Translations under genes and position numbers: made by a program
Origin: Candidatus Paraluminiphilus aquimaris
GTDB taxonomy: Bacteria > Pseudomonadota > Gammaproteobacteria > Pseudomonadales > Halieaceae
Reading direction: 5' to 3'
DNA: 64,000 bases
Assembly: GCF_026230195.1 (NCBI RefSeq)
Contig: NZ_CP036501.1
Coordinates: 558,001-622,000 of the forward strand
Notes under the pieces: model-generated
What the model was told of the DNA's origin: nothing
The model's database searches: none
The model's input: the letters and a program-made list of their open reading frames with translations, nothing else
Part shown: piece after piece, positions 26,316 through 37,097 of the stretch
Layout of the letters: every line of letters begins with the position of its first letter
Position numbering within the stretch: position 1 is the first letter of the stretch

Positions 26316-27389
26316 TTAGGCGTCGTGAAGCTCTGAAATTAGCAGGGCTGCCTCACGCCTAATCTCTGACGCATCCGGTCCGATGAGCGTCATATGGCCT
26401 AGCTTCCTACCTTTGCGGATGCCTTTTCCATAGGTCTGGACTAGCGTTCGAATAGGGCCCTGAGGCATTTTCGCTGGAAGCGCATCGTCGAGTAGATTCA
26501 CCATTGAGGCCGCCTCGGTAAACACTGGCTTGCGAGCAGGCTCACCCATCACACAGCCCACATGCTGCGTAAATTGATCTGCGCCAACAGCACCGATAGT
26601 CCAATGTCCCGTATTGTGTACGCGAGGCGCAATCTCATTAACAATGAGCTCACCCGCAGTAAGAAAGAACTCAATGGCGAGGACGCCCACGTAATCCATA
26701 GCGGTTACCAGCCGATTGGCATACTCCTCGGCCAAAGCCGCTTTTTCTTCGTCAATGCCAGAGGGGACAAAACTCCCGATCAAGATGCCATCACGCATGA
26801 CATTTTCAGTCATGGGGTAGCACGCTGTGCGCCCATTGACGTCGCGCCCAATAATGATGGCGTACTCGAGATCAATGGCGATCTCTGCTTCGGCAATAAC
26901 GGGGTAAGCCTCTTTGGGAATAAGGTCTAGGGAATCACAATCAATCCGCCATTGACCACCACCGTCGTAGCCACCCAATGTACGCTTACAACGCGCATGC
27001 TGGCCTGGCAACTGCGCCAACGCACTTCCTAACTGATCTGCTGACGAAACCAACGACCAAGGCGAAGTGGGGATATTCAGCTGGTCTAACATCGCCTTTT
27101 GAGTATCGCGTTCACGAAGTACAACCAACGCCTCATAATTTGGCGCTAAACCCACTTGAGCGGCACGAAGCAACATGTCGTCTGGCAAACTCTCTCGCTC
27201 AACCGTGATCGCATCGCATTGCTCAAGAAAGTCATTGAGTTGCTCAGGGTAGTAAATAGGGCCCAGACCAGCGACAACCGGCGTCTCATCTACGCACATG
27301 TAGCATACGGCGTAACCAAGACGATTCGCTGCTTCTCCAAGCATCTGGCTCAACTGACCGCAGCCAATAATTCCAAGACGTTTTGACAT
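26316..27389 (-). CDS. purK: 5-(carboxyamino)imidazole ribonucleotide synthase
   Basis: PurK is the ATP-grasp enzyme that carboxylates AIR to N5-CAIR in purine synthesis. The 357 residues begin MSKRLGIIGCGQLSQMLGEAANRLGY, the family signature, with ATP-grasp elements CKRTLGGYDGGGQWRI, AEAEIAIDLEYAIIIGRD and VNEIAPRVHNTGHWTIGA. It follows purE by 14 nt, the usual purEK pair. Confidence 0.96.
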   Translation of the reverse strand: MSKRLGIIGCGQLSQMLGEAANRLGYAVCYMCVDETPVVAGLGPIYYPEQLNDFLEQCDAITVERESLPDDMLLRAAQVGLAPNYEALVVLRERDTQKAMLDQLNIPTSPWSLVSSADQLGSALAQLPGQHARCKRTLGGYDGGGQWRIDCDSLDLIPKEAYPVIAEAEIAIDLEYAIIIGRDVNGRTACYPMTENVMRDGILIGSFVPSGIDEEKAALAEEYANRLVTAMDYVGVLAIEFFLTAGELIVNEIAPRVHNTGHWTIGAVGADQFTQHVGCVMGEPARKPVFTEAASMVNLLDDALPAKMPQGPIRTLVQTYGKGIRKGRKLGHMTLIGPDASEIRREAALLISELHDA

Positions 27390-27403
27390 TGACCCTCTCG
27401 CTC

Positions 27404-27889
27404 TTAGTCGAACGGATTAATGGGAACACCCGCAGATTGTGCTTCTCGGTAGCGATCAAGGGCATCGCGAATGGCTTCATCTTCGTTGGCCAGCATGGCA
27501 GCAGCGAACAACGCCGCATTAATCGCACCCGGCGTTCCAACAGCGAAGGTGGCAACAGGGACACCCTTGGGCATTTGAACAATAGACATCAACGCATCGA
27601 CGCCCTGTAATACCGTTGCGTCGATGGGCACACCCAATACGGGAACGGGTGTCATCGCGGCTGCCATACCCGGCAAGTGAGCTGCTCCGCCCGCACCCGC
27701 AATAATGGCTTTTAGCCCTCGTTCACGAGCAGACCGAGCATAATCGTAAAGACGATCGGGCGTTCGGTGCGCGGAAACTACCTTTGTCTCATAGCTAACG
27801 CCTAGCTGATCAAGGATCTGAACCGCATTTTCCATCACGCCCCAATCTGAACGTGACCCCATAATGATTCCAACGGCACTGTTCGCCAT
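27404..27889 (-). CDS. purE: N5-carboxyaminoimidazole ribonucleotide mutase
   Basis: PurE rearranges N5-CAIR to CAIR. The signature [25 protein letters not shown] and [13 protein letters not shown] is complete, with [23 protein letters not shown] later. I chose the ATG at 27889 with GAGG six nt upstream (161 residues); a GTG at 27901 is also open. About 55 nt upstream a TATACT-like -10 (27944-27949, minus strand) is visible, with no convincing -35. No PurR palindrome was found. Confidence 0.96.
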   Translation of the reverse strand: MANSAVGIIMGSRSDWGVMENAVQILDQLGVSYETKVVSAHRTPDRLYDYARSARERGLKAIIAGAGGAAHLPGMAAAMTPVPVLGVPIDATVLQGVDALMSIVQMPKGVPVATFAVGTPGAINAALFAAAMLANEDEAIRDALDRYREAQSAGVPINPFD

Positions 27890-28113
27890 GAATGTCCTCA
27901 CAAGGCGCGAACTTTGAGATGCGCCAAAAAATGGAAGCCGGCGAGTATACCTGAGAAAGCGCTGTCGTACAGGAAAGGGCGCCTACCTCTGCGACGCCAG
28001 AGTGGCCAGAAGCCGTTACCTGGCCCCTCGTGCCTCCACATCTTCAAAGGTGAGCCAGAAAAGTATGCGAGATAGTCGCAAATACTGACTCCCATCCGCA
28101 AACACGCGCCCAG

Positions 28114-28233
28114 TTATTCGTCCTGATAACTTTCTTCTAGAACACCCTTTTCCTTTAACGTTTTAGTCAGTTTTTCCAAACGAACAAACGCCACCAAACC
28201 AAAAACAAAACCCAATATTCCAAACGCTTCCAT
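28114..28233 (-). CDS. Very small hypothetical protein (39 aa)
   Basis: From the ATG at 28233 the product starts MEAFGILGFVFGLVAFVRLE, then has a charged helical part KLTKTLKEKGVLEES and ends YQDE. The pattern of a short hydrophobic N-terminal half followed by an amphipathic charged tail (…L.KTLKEKGVLEE) is reminiscent of short conserved proteins I have seen in other gammaproteobacteria, but I cannot name it. GAGGA lies 10-11 nt upstream. A longer frame to a GTG at 28320 exists but its extra residues look non-conserved. Confidence 0.55.
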   Translation of the reverse strand: MEAFGILGFVFGLVAFVRLEKLTKTLKEKGVLEESYQDE

Positions 28234-28392
28234 TTTGTATTCATCCTCATTCAGAGCTTTGAAGGAGAAGGCACGGTTGCTAACACCACAAAGGTCATCA
28301 ACAACCAGGTATAAACTCACAACGTCGCAAGCAAGTGTGCATGGTTAAAACATCAAATACTAACGTTAGGGCTAGATCTAAACGCTCGCCGC

Positions 28393-28587
28393 TTACGTCT
28401 TGTTTGACCTTGAGGCAGAAATTAAATAATTGATGGGTGGTCCGGTCAGCACCACCAAACCGAGCAGAACCTTCCAGTACCATTCTCCAAGCGCGTCACC
28501 CACGAGGTACTGAAACGCCCCGTAGCCTATTACGATAAGGAGAAGCGCAATGTTGATGTATAAGTTCCATATTACGAATTTCTTCAT
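28393..28587 (-). CDS. Small two-helix membrane protein (64 aa)
   Basis: The product starts MKKFVIWNLYINIALLLIVI, giving a first hydrophobic helix, then FQYLVGDALGEWYW and a second helix (about 40-56) before a polar tail. No family is recognised. GAGGC about 8 nt upstream supports the ATG at 28587 over the in-frame TTG at 28605. Layout and several positions (MKK, Leu9, Ile20, Gln26-Tyr27, Gly43, Leu47, C-terminal Ile-x-Tyr) match the 67-residue protein at 29145-29348, so the two may be distant paralogues. Confidence 0.55.
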   Translation of the reverse strand: MKKFVIWNLYINIALLLIVIGYGAFQYLVGDALGEWYWKVLLGLVVLTGPPINYLISASRSNKT

Positions 28588-28674
28588 ACTAATAGCCTCA
28601 GTCAAAGTGCCTCATATCATTTGATGCGCTTCTTTTTTTGCCCAACAGACTCGCTACACAAACCCACCCAGTCG

Positions 28675-28998
28675 TCATTGATAGATTGCCCAGCGAACCT
28701 TCCGATCTTGATCGAAGGTAATTTCACAGCGAAGTAAATTGCGGTGAAGCACGCTGCTGTGAATAACGCGTTCGCCCTGCTCAGAGTTTTCAACTCTGTA
28801 AGCCGACAACTTCACGGTTTCGAGTTGCCGTAAAACACTCGAGTGGGAAACTCCCGCTTTAAAGTTTCCACACAGATAATAAATTTCGTCTCTTGCTGCT
28901 AATGCGAAGAACGTATAAACCCCCAACAAAAGTACACCTATGGCAGTTACTGCCAACGTATAGCGAGTGCTTCGGCTATTTGTCTGTTGAGTAATCAT
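28675..28998 (-). CDS. Small membrane-anchored protein with BamE/SmpA-like pattern (107 aa)
   Basis: An N-terminal membrane helix (about 13-34) is followed by a soluble region: FKAGVSHSSVLRQLETVKLSAYRVEN, then HRNLLRCEITFDQDRKVRWAIY. A Gly-x-(S/T)xxxVxxxL helix plus a later strand ending in FDxDxKV resembles the BamE/SmpA fold, but sequence similarity is weak and I offer this only as a hint. The ATG at 28998 has no strong ribosome binding site; a GTG one codon earlier is possible. It is flanked by other tiny genes on the same strand. Confidence 0.5.
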   Translation of the reverse strand: MITQQTNSRSTRYTLAVTAIGVLLLGVYTFFALAARDEIYYLCGNFKAGVSHSSVLRQLETVKLSAYRVENSEQGERVIHSSVLHRNLLRCEITFDQDRKVRWAIYQ

Positions 28999-29001
28999 CA
29001 C

Positions 29002-29144
29002 ATCGCATCGGTATGTCTACGAAAAGCATTTTAGTTTTTGGCGGCTCGCTGGACTGGGATTTCCCAGAACTAACGGGTGCGCAGAGCCGAGCCTTTAACA
29101 ACATCGTTTGTCGTAACATCTTCGCCATGCCTACAGGACAGACG
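29002..29144. other. Gap within the small-gene cluster
   Basis: 143 bp between two small minus-strand genes. I see no supported reading frame, clear promoter or repeat in it. It probably holds the promoter of the 107-residue protein gene. Confidence 0.3.
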
Positions 29145-29348
29145 TTACTCACTTTTTTTCTTAGTTAAGTCGGTAATGAGGGCATATATGGCCGGTAAAA
29201 GAATCAGTAGCATGAACACTCCACCGGGAAGAACGTAGAAGTCGCGGTTCGGCCTGCCGTTGATGAAGTACTGCGCAATATCAAACAGGATACTGCTGGC
29301 AAAAAAACACAGGACGAGCGTTAAGGAGCCGGTTAGATATTTCTTCAT
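29145..29348 (-). CDS. Small two-helix membrane protein (67 aa)
   Basis: Starts MKKYLTGSLTLVLCFFASSI (helix 1, about 5-24), then IAQYFINGRPNRDFYVLPGG and a second helix (about 43-60), and ends in a Lys-rich tail. No family is recognised. TGGA about 6-7 nt upstream supports the ATG at 29348. It lies 76 nt beyond the glmS end, on the same strand, so read-through from glmS is possible. It appears related in layout to the 64-residue protein at 28393-28587. Confidence 0.55.
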   Translation of the reverse strand: MKKYLTGSLTLVLCFFASSILFDIAQYFINGRPNRDFYVLPGGVFMLLILLPAIYALITDLTKKKSE

Positions 29349-29409
29349 AACATCCAGAAAATTTTCCCTAACATAAGCGAGTTTGTGTACTTACATTATG
29401 GTTCTGAAA

Positions 29410-29432
29410 GTGGAGTGCAAACCCTACTCCAC
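29410..29432 (-). terminator. Possible hairpin terminator overlapping the glmS stop
   Basis: On the minus strand GTGGAGT (complement of 29426-29432) pairs with ACTCCAC (complement of 29410-29416) around a 9-nt loop. The stem takes in the last codons and the TAG stop of glmS. It is followed by TTTCAG only, so a strong Rho-independent end is doubtful. Confidence 0.35.
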
Positions 29433-31244
29433 CGTCACAGACTTCGCTAAATTGCGGGGCTTATCAACGTCAGTACCTTTGGCTACAGCCACGTGGTAGG
29501 AAAGCAACTGAAGCACGACGGTGTAGACAATGGGACCTGCCAGTTCTGAGACCGAGGGCACGTCGATTACGGTGACTCCCGGACCGCTTTCGTAGCCCAC
29601 AGCTTGGTCAGCAAAAACAAAGAGTTGACCTCCTCGCGCACGAACTTCTTCGAGGTTCGACTTGAGTTTGTCGAGCAGATCATCCTTAGGCGCAACCGCT
29701 ACAATCGGCATTTTATCGTCGACCAAGGCGAGTGGTCCGTGCTTCAGCTCTCCAGCGGGATACGCTTCTGCGTGGATATACGAGATTTCCTTGAGCTTAA
29801 GCGCCCCTTCCTTGGCAACGGGGTGGTAAACACCTCGACCGAGAAATAGCGCGTGATCGCGCTGAATAAAATGCGTCGCAAGACCACTAATTTTAGCGTC
29901 TTGCGCAATGGTCGCCTCCACCGCCGAGGGCAATTCAGCAATCGCTTGCATCACAAGTGCTTCATCAAGCCTACTTTTTGGCTGGCGACGGGCAATGCAG
30001 GCCATAAGTACCATCAACGCCGCCAATTGCGTGGTAAATGCCTTTGTTGAGGCAACCCCAATTTCAGGACCCGCTTTAGTGAGGAACACGAGATCACTCG
30101 CTCGCACAATGGCACTGTGGTCGACATTACAAATTGCGAGTTTAGCCAGTGCATGGTCATCGGATAGGTGCTTAATCGCTGCGAGCGTATCAGCCGTCTC
30201 GCCAGACTGAGAAATTGTCACAACCAATGTGCCAGGCAGGGCCACCGACCGCCGATAACGAAATTCAGAGGCCACCTCCACCTGGCAGGGTACGCCAGCG
30301 AGGGCTTCTAACCAGTGACGCGCAACGAGGCCAGCGTGGTAGCTAGTACCGCAGGCTATTATTTGTACCGCTTGAACTTGATCAAAGATCGCCGCCGCAT
30401 TATCACCAAACAAACTGTCATCGAGTGACTCGAACGTTAACGTATCGCGCAACCGATCAGGCTGCTCATAAATCTCCTTGAGCATGTAGTGCTCGAAACC
30501 GCCGCGATCAGCTTGGCCATCACTGCCAGTCAGACGTGTTTTAGGGCGGTCTATCGCATCACCCTGTGCGTCAACGATTTGAAAGCCTGTTGGCTTCAAA
30601 ATGGCAAGGTCACCATCTTCAAGGTAAACAAATGTATCGGTGACCTGACGCAAGGCAAGCGTGTCTGATCCGGCAAAGGTCTCGCCACTGCCCACACCCA
30701 ACACCAATGGGCTGCCTTCTCGCGCAACGATCACTTCGTCTTCGTGTTCGATATCGACAACGGCTATCGCGTAAGCGCCTTCGAGTTGAGCAATTGTTCG
30801 TTGCACTGCCTCTAACAACGTTGCACCTGACATCAGTGCTTTATGAATTAAATGAACAATGACTTCCGTGTCTGTCTGCGACAGAAATTCAACGCCTTCA
30901 GAGATCAAGGTATCTCTTAAATGTGAATGGTTTTCAATAATCCCGTTATGGACAAGTGCCACACGATCACCCGCAAGGTGGGGGTGAGCGTTCAAAGACG
31001 TGGGCTCTCCGTGCGTCGCCCAACGGGTTTGCGCAATACCACGGAAACCCGCAATAGGGTTTTGCGCATTCGCATCCTCAAGCGCCTGCACTTTGCCTGC
31101 ATATTTGTGCAATTGAAGCGCATGGTCCTTGTCGATCAAGGCCATGCCAGCCGAATCATAACCTCGGTACTCAAGCCGCCTAAGCCCCTCCAGTAAAATT
31201 TCAGAGACTTCGCGCTGAGCTGCCGCTGCCACTATTCCACACAT
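29424..31244 (-). CDS. glmS: Glutamine-fructose-6-phosphate aminotransferase
   Basis: GlmS makes glucosamine 6-phosphate from fructose 6-phosphate and glutamine, the first step toward UDP-GlcNAc for peptidoglycan and LPS. The 606-residue protein starts MCGIVAAA with the nucleophilic Cys2 of the glutaminase domain. It has TRWATHGEPTSLNAHPH and two SIS domains (IIACGTSYHAGL, SQSGETADTLAA) and ends PRNLAKSVTVE, as in the family. It follows glmU by 8 nt, so glmU-glmS form an operon, in the same order as in E. coli beside the atp operon. Confidence 0.97.
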   Translation of the reverse strand: MCGIVAAAAQREVSEILLEGLRRLEYRGYDSAGMALIDKDHALQLHKYAGKVQALEDANAQNPIAGFRGIAQTRWATHGEPTSLNAHPHLAGDRVALVHNGIIENHSHLRDTLISEGVEFLSQTDTEVIVHLIHKALMSGATLLEAVQRTIAQLEGAYAIAVVDIEHEDEVIVAREGSPLVLGVGSGETFAGSDTLALRQVTDTFVYLEDGDLAILKPTGFQIVDAQGDAIDRPKTRLTGSDGQADRGGFEHYMLKEIYEQPDRLRDTLTFESLDDSLFGDNAAAIFDQVQAVQIIACGTSYHAGLVARHWLEALAGVPCQVEVASEFRYRRSVALPGTLVVTISQSGETADTLAAIKHLSDDHALAKLAICNVDHSAIVRASDLVFLTKAGPEIGVASTKAFTTQLAALMVLMACIARRQPKSRLDEALVMQAIAELPSAVEATIAQDAKISGLATHFIQRDHALFLGRGVYHPVAKEGALKLKEISYIHAEAYPAGELKHGPLALVDDKMPIVAVAPKDDLLDKLKSNLEEVRARGGQLFVFADQAVGYESGPGVTVIDVPSVSELAGPIVYTVVLQLLSYHVAVAKGTDVDKPRNLAKSVTVE

Positions 31245-31252
31245 AGAAATTC

Positions 31253-32614
31253 CTACTTCTTAGATTTTTCTGGGCGTTTCCACCCCTTAATATTGCGCTG
31301 TTTTGCCCGCCCAACGGCCAGTTCAGACTCGCCAACAGGGGAGGTTACCGTTGAACCGGCTGCAACGAATCCGTTGTCTTCAACGCTTAGCGGCGCGACC
31401 AATGTACTGTTCGAACCAATGAAGACATTTTCGCCCAATTCTGTTCGGTGTTTATTAACCCCATCGTAATTGCAGGTGATCGTCCCCGCGCCGATATTGG
31501 AACCAGCACCAATTTCAGCATCACCAACGTAAGCGAGATGGTTGGCCTTTGCGCCCTCGCCGAAATGACTGTTCTTCACTTCAACAAAGTTTCCAACCTT
31601 GGCCTTTGCCGAAAGCTCTGCGCCCGGTCGCAGTCGGGCATAAGGCCCAATTTGGCAATCGGGCCCGACCGTCGCGCCCTCGATATGCGAGAAAGCGCGG
31701 ACAATGGCGCCTTCGCCAATCGTGCAGTCTTTGAGCACGCAATTTGCTTCGATGGCGGCACCACGGGCAATGCTGACATGGCCCTCAATCAGCACATTGA
31801 CGTCAATCGATACGTCTTCGGCACAATCCAGCTCTCCCCGAAGGTCGAACCGGCTTTTATCAGAAAGGTAAACCCCGCGTGCCATTAGCGCTTCTGCCTG
31901 CCGAATTTGTAGGGAGCGCTCAAGGGCTTCAAGTTGAATGCGATCATTCACGCCTTGTGTTTCAACTTCGTCATCTGTCACCACAACCTCCACACTGTGC
32001 CCGTCACTAACCGCCAGCCCTAAGACGTCGGGTAAGTAGTATTCGCCTTGCGCATTGTCATTCGTCACGCGCGCTAACCAACTCTTTAAGTTCTGAGATT
32101 TCGCCGCCAGGACCCCCGTGTTTACCTCGCAAACAGACAGCTCCTCAACATTGGCATCTTTTTGCTCAACCACCCTCTCAAATGCTCCGTTTGAATCACG
32201 AATGACGCGGCCATACCCATGGGGATCCTTTACTGATGCAGCCAGTAATACCGGCCCTGATTCAGCCGCTTTAATAACGCGCGATAAGGTGGCCGACGAC
32301 AGCAACGGCACATCGCCAAAAAGGACAATAACCGTGCTTTCAAGCTGACAGTGCGGCGCCGCTGCAAGCGCAGCATGCCCCGTACCTAGCTGCTCGGACT
32401 GAACATAAGTTGTGACGTCATCGGCCGCAATCGCCGAGGAAACCAGCTCGGCACCGTGACCGACAACCACATGAATTCTGGATGCCTCTAGCGCACGTGC
32501 AGTGTCGAGCACATGGTGAATCATGGGTTTACTGGCTAAGGCGTGGAGCACCTTCGGTAATGAAGATCGCATGCGCGTACCGCGGCCGGCGGCCAGCACT
32601 ATTACTTCAAGCAT
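31253..32614 (-). CDS. glmU: Bifunctional N-acetylglucosamine-1-phosphate uridyltransferase/glucosamine-1-phosphate acetyltransferase
   Basis: GlmU performs the last two steps to UDP-GlcNAc. The N-terminal pyrophosphorylase domain carries LAAGRGTRMRSSLPKVLHAL; the C-terminal left-handed beta-helix has hexapeptide-rich sequence with IGPYARLRPGAELSAKAKVGNFVEVK and NHLAYVGDAEIG, the acetyltransferase active region. 453 residues (E. coli 456). It is upstream of glmS. A 137-bp gap separates it from atpC; the promoter should be there but no convincing -35/-10 pair was found. Confidence 0.97.
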   Translation of the reverse strand: MLEVIVLAAGRGTRMRSSLPKVLHALASKPMIHHVLDTARALEASRIHVVVGHGAELVSSAIAADDVTTYVQSEQLGTGHAALAAAPHCQLESTVIVLFGDVPLLSSATLSRVIKAAESGPVLLAASVKDPHGYGRVIRDSNGAFERVVEQKDANVEELSVCEVNTGVLAAKSQNLKSWLARVTNDNAQGEYYLPDVLGLAVSDGHSVEVVVTDDEVETQGVNDRIQLEALERSLQIRQAEALMARGVYLSDKSRFDLRGELDCAEDVSIDVNVLIEGHVSIARGAAIEANCVLKDCTIGEGAIVRAFSHIEGATVGPDCQIGPYARLRPGAELSAKAKVGNFVEVKNSHFGEGAKANHLAYVGDAEIGAGSNIGAGTITCNYDGVNKHRTELGENVFIGSNSTLVAPLSVEDNGFVAAGSTVTSPVGESELAVGRAKQRNIKGWKRPEKSKK

Positions 32615-32751
32615 AGATGTTTACAGTTCAGAGCACGCTGGTGAGCATGTCACAGCGGTATGACAAGAGCTAGGTGAAATAGGTCTCAGAAAGAAGAACC
32701 GACAAACGTGACACGCTCGCCGGTCTTTCAATAAGGAAAGCGTTTGCCTGC

Positions 32752-33177
32752 TTAACGGCCTGCGCGGTTTTTGAGCTTTCTCAAGGTCGCAAGTTGCGCT
32801 GCAGCCTCTGCCAGCTGTGCCGATGCACGCCCATAATCGAGTTCGCTACTTTGATTTGCCAAAGCCTCTTCCGCCGCTTTACGGGCTTCTTCAGCTGCAG
32901 CCTCATCAAGATCGTCACCCCGAACGGCGGTGTTAGCCAAAATGGTGACGACATCGCCCTGCACCTCAAGGTAACCACCCGAGACGTAGTACACCTCCTC
33001 AGAGCCACCTTGAGTCACAACGCGCACCGAACCCGGAATAAGGTTGGTTAAAAGCGGCGTGTGACCGTAGGTAATACCTAACTCACCGTCTGAACCGTTG
33101 GCAACCAACAGTTCGACGAGGCCTGAAAAGATTTGAGCTTCTGCGCTAACGATATCGCAGTGAATGGTCAGTGCCAT
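32752..33177 (-). CDS. atpC: F1F0-ATP synthase epsilon subunit
   Basis: Epsilon is part of the central stalk of F1 and can inhibit ATP hydrolysis. The N-terminal beta-sandwich ([55 protein letters not shown]) and the C-terminal helical hairpin (about 88-135) are present; 141 residues. Last gene of the operon. Downstream a poor hairpin (32692-32725) precedes a short T-rich stretch. Confidence 0.95.
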   Translation of the reverse strand: MALTIHCDIVSAEAQIFSGLVELLVANGSDGELGITYGHTPLLTNLIPGSVRVVTQGGSEEVYYVSGGYLEVQGDVVTILANTAVRGDDLDEAAAEEARKAAEEALANQSSELDYGRASAQLAEAAAQLATLRKLKNRAGR

Positions 33178-33189
33178 TGCCGCCTCCGA

Positions 33190-34626
<1,437 letters not shown>

Positions 34627-34668
34627 TTAACAGCGCCGCAGTAAATCTAAATTTGCGCGTTACTGCGC

Positions 34669-35532
34669 CTATCCAATAGCGGCTGCGCCGCCAACGATTT
34701 CCGATAGCTCTTGGGTAATCGCTGCTTGTCGTGCTTTGTTGTAAACAAGCTGTAATTCATCGATCAGTTCGCCCGCATTATCACTGGCGTTTTTCATAGC
34801 GATCATTCGGGCCGCCTGCTCGCAGGCTCCGTTTTCGACAACCGCCTGATATACCAATGCCTCGATATAGCGCGCCAAAAGACCGTCTAACAACTCGCGC
34901 GCATCGGGCTCGTAAATGTAATCCCAGTGGTGTGCGTACTGCGCTTGCGAGTCGGCCTCAAGAGGGAGTAATTGTTCAGCCGTAGGCGACTGAGTCATGG
35001 TGTTAACGAACTCATTCGATACGAGATACAGCTTGTCGATATTCCCATCAACGTATGCATCTAGCATGTGCTTCACTGCACCAATAAGCTGCTCAACCGT
35101 TGGCTCCTCACCAATATCGCGCACGGTTGCTACCACATTGCCGCCCACTGAAGCGAAGAACGCCTGCGCTTTGCCGCCAATGAGACAAAGGTCGACTTCA
35201 TGACCGGCGTCTGAATGCTCCTTCATTGACTGCAATGCACGTTTGAACAAATTGATGTTCAAGCCTCCACAGAGTCCGCGATCTGAAGAGACAACGACAT
35301 AACCAACGCGCTTTACCTCGCGCTGCTGCATGTAAGCGTGGCGATACTCAGCAGAGGCATTGGCTATGTGCCCAATAACGGCCCGCATTCGGCGCGAGTA
35401 GGGCTTACCTACCTCCATGCGATCTTGAGCGCGGCGCATTTTGCTCGCCGCGACCATTTCCATCGCACTGGTGATCTTTTGAGTACTTTGAATACTCGTG
35501 ATCTTCGTGCGAATTTCCTTACCAGCTGCCAT
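34669..35532 (-). CDS. atpG: F1F0-ATP synthase gamma subunit
   Basis: Gamma is the rotor shaft of F1. The N- and C-terminal coiled-coil helices are conserved: [20 protein letters not shown] with [17 protein letters not shown], and near the end [18 protein letters not shown]. 287 residues, identical in length to E. coli. Seven nt downstream of atpA. The centre has [11 protein letters not shown], standard for the family. Confidence 0.97.
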   Translation of the reverse strand: MAAGKEIRTKITSIQSTQKITSAMEMVAASKMRRAQDRMEVGKPYSRRMRAVIGHIANASAEYRHAYMQQREVKRVGYVVVSSDRGLCGGLNINLFKRALQSMKEHSDAGHEVDLCLIGGKAQAFFASVGGNVVATVRDIGEEPTVEQLIGAVKHMLDAYVDGNIDKLYLVSNEFVNTMTQSPTAEQLLPLEADSQAQYAHHWDYIYEPDARELLDGLLARYIEALVYQAVVENGACEQAARMIAMKNASDNAGELIDELQLVYNKARQAAITQELSEIVGGAAAIG

Positions 35533-35538
35533 GGTTGT

Positions 35539-37083
35539 TTACCAAGTCTGAGTTGAGATGAAGGCTTCTAAACCCGCTTTAAATGCGGCTTCACGGTCGC
35601 CATTCCAGTTACCATCGTTCGCAATTTCTTGCATCAATGCACCGTGCTCGGCATGCATGTAAGACAGAAGCGCCGCTTCAAAATCAGCCATTTTTTCAAC
35701 TTCGACAGCCTTCAAATAGCCCTCGTTAGCGGCGTAAAGCAAAACGCCCATTTCCGCGACGGACTGTGGTGCGTACTGCTTCTGCTTCATGAGTTCTGTA
35801 ACACGCTCACCGTGATCCAACTGGGCTTTGGTCGCCTCATCCAGGTCAGATGCGAACTGCGAAAACGCCGCCAGTTCACGGTACTGTGCTAATGCAGTAC
35901 GAATACCGCCAGACAGCTTCTTGATAATCTTTGTCTGAGCTGCACCGCCAACTCGCGAAACCGAAATACCGGCGTTCATCGCTGGGCGAATACCCGCATT
36001 GAACATATCGGCCTCAAGGAAGATCTGCCCGTCAGTAATCGAAATAACGTTTGTCGGTACAAACGCCGAGACGTCGCCCGCCTGTGTTTCAATAACAGGC
36101 AATGCCGTCAGTGAGCCTGTTTGACCCTTTACTTCGCCATTGGTAAACGCTTCCACGTAATCAGCGTTGACGCGAGCAGCACGCTCTAGCAAACGCGAGT
36201 GGAGGTAAAAGACATCACCCGGGTACGCTTCACGGCCGGGTGGGCGACGAAGCAATAATGAAATTTGACGATAGGCTACCGCTTGCTTCGAAAGATCGTC
36301 GTAAATGATCAGCGCATCCTCACCACGGTCACGGTAGTACTCACCCATCGTGCAGCCCGCAAACGGCGCTAAGAATTGCATTGCCGCGGGATCTGATGCG
36401 TTGGCAGCAACGACAATGGTGTGGTCCATCGCGCCATGCTCTTCAAGCTTGCGAACAACTGACGCCACAGACGATGCCTTCTGGCCAACAGCAACGTAGA
36501 TACATTTAATGCCTGTGCCTTTTTGGTTGATAATGGCATCAACCGCAATAGCCGTCTTACCTACCTGGCGGTCACCAATGATCAGCTCTCGTTGGCCACG
36601 GCCGATCGGAACCATTGCATCGATGGCTTTCAGACCAATTTGAACCGGCTGATCAACCGACTGTCTGGCAATAACGCCCGGCGCAATTTTCTCAATCGCG
36701 TCCGTCTCAGTTGTTTCGATGGCGCCTTTGCCGTCAATCGGATTACCCAAAGAATCAACGACGCGTCCTTGCAGCGCAGGTCCTACCGGCACTTCGAGAA
36801 TCCTGCCCGTACAACGACAAGTCTGGCCCTCTGCCAACTGCTTGTAGTCACCCAGGACTACCGCACCGACGGAATCGCGCTCTAGATTAAGCGCAAGACC
36901 AAACACATTGCCTTCAAACTCAATCATCTCACCGTACTGAACTTCTGTGAGACCATGGATTCGGATAATACCGTCTGTTACCGAGACGATAGTGCCTTCG
37001 TTTGTCGCCTGTGAGGCCACATCGAGCTGCGAAATACGCTGCTTGATGATGTCACTGATTTCCGACGGGTTCAGTTGTTGCAT
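35539..37083 (-). CDS. atpA: F1F0-ATP synthase alpha subunit
   Basis: Non-catalytic nucleotide-binding F1 subunit. Walker [16 protein letters not shown] and the signature [20 protein letters not shown] are present. I chose the ATG at 37083 ([17 protein letters not shown], the usual start) with AGAGGA about 7 nt upstream, giving 514 residues (E. coli 513). The frame is open to a TTG at 37101 inside the atpH end, which adds six unconserved residues. Confidence 0.97.
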   Translation of the reverse strand: MQQLNPSEISDIIKQRISQLDVASQATNEGTIVSVTDGIIRIHGLTEVQYGEMIEFEGNVFGLALNLERDSVGAVVLGDYKQLAEGQTCRCTGRILEVPVGPALQGRVVDSLGNPIDGKGAIETTETDAIEKIAPGVIARQSVDQPVQIGLKAIDAMVPIGRGQRELIIGDRQVGKTAIAVDAIINQKGTGIKCIYVAVGQKASSVASVVRKLEEHGAMDHTIVVAANASDPAAMQFLAPFAGCTMGEYYRDRGEDALIIYDDLSKQAVAYRQISLLLRRPPGREAYPGDVFYLHSRLLERAARVNADYVEAFTNGEVKGQTGSLTALPVIETQAGDVSAFVPTNVISITDGQIFLEADMFNAGIRPAMNAGISVSRVGGAAQTKIIKKLSGGIRTALAQYRELAAFSQFASDLDEATKAQLDHGERVTELMKQKQYAPQSVAEMGVLLYAANEGYLKAVEVEKMADFEAALLSYMHAEHGALMQEIANDGNWNGDREAAFKAGLEAFISTQTW

Positions 37084-37097
37084 GACCGGTTCCTCTG

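Noticed and set aside
27898-28101. 67-codon minus-strand frame upstream of purE
   Set aside because: Arg/Trp-rich, no family, its end runs over the purE ribosome site, and it spans the purE promoter region.
28298-28483. 61-codon minus-strand frame between small genes
   Set aside because: Overlaps the end of the 64-residue membrane protein gene in another frame and shows no hydrophobic or conserved pattern.
32692-32725. Possible terminator after atpC
   Set aside because: Stem needs a bulge and a G-U pair and is followed by a mixed pyrimidine tract; too weak to list as a feature.
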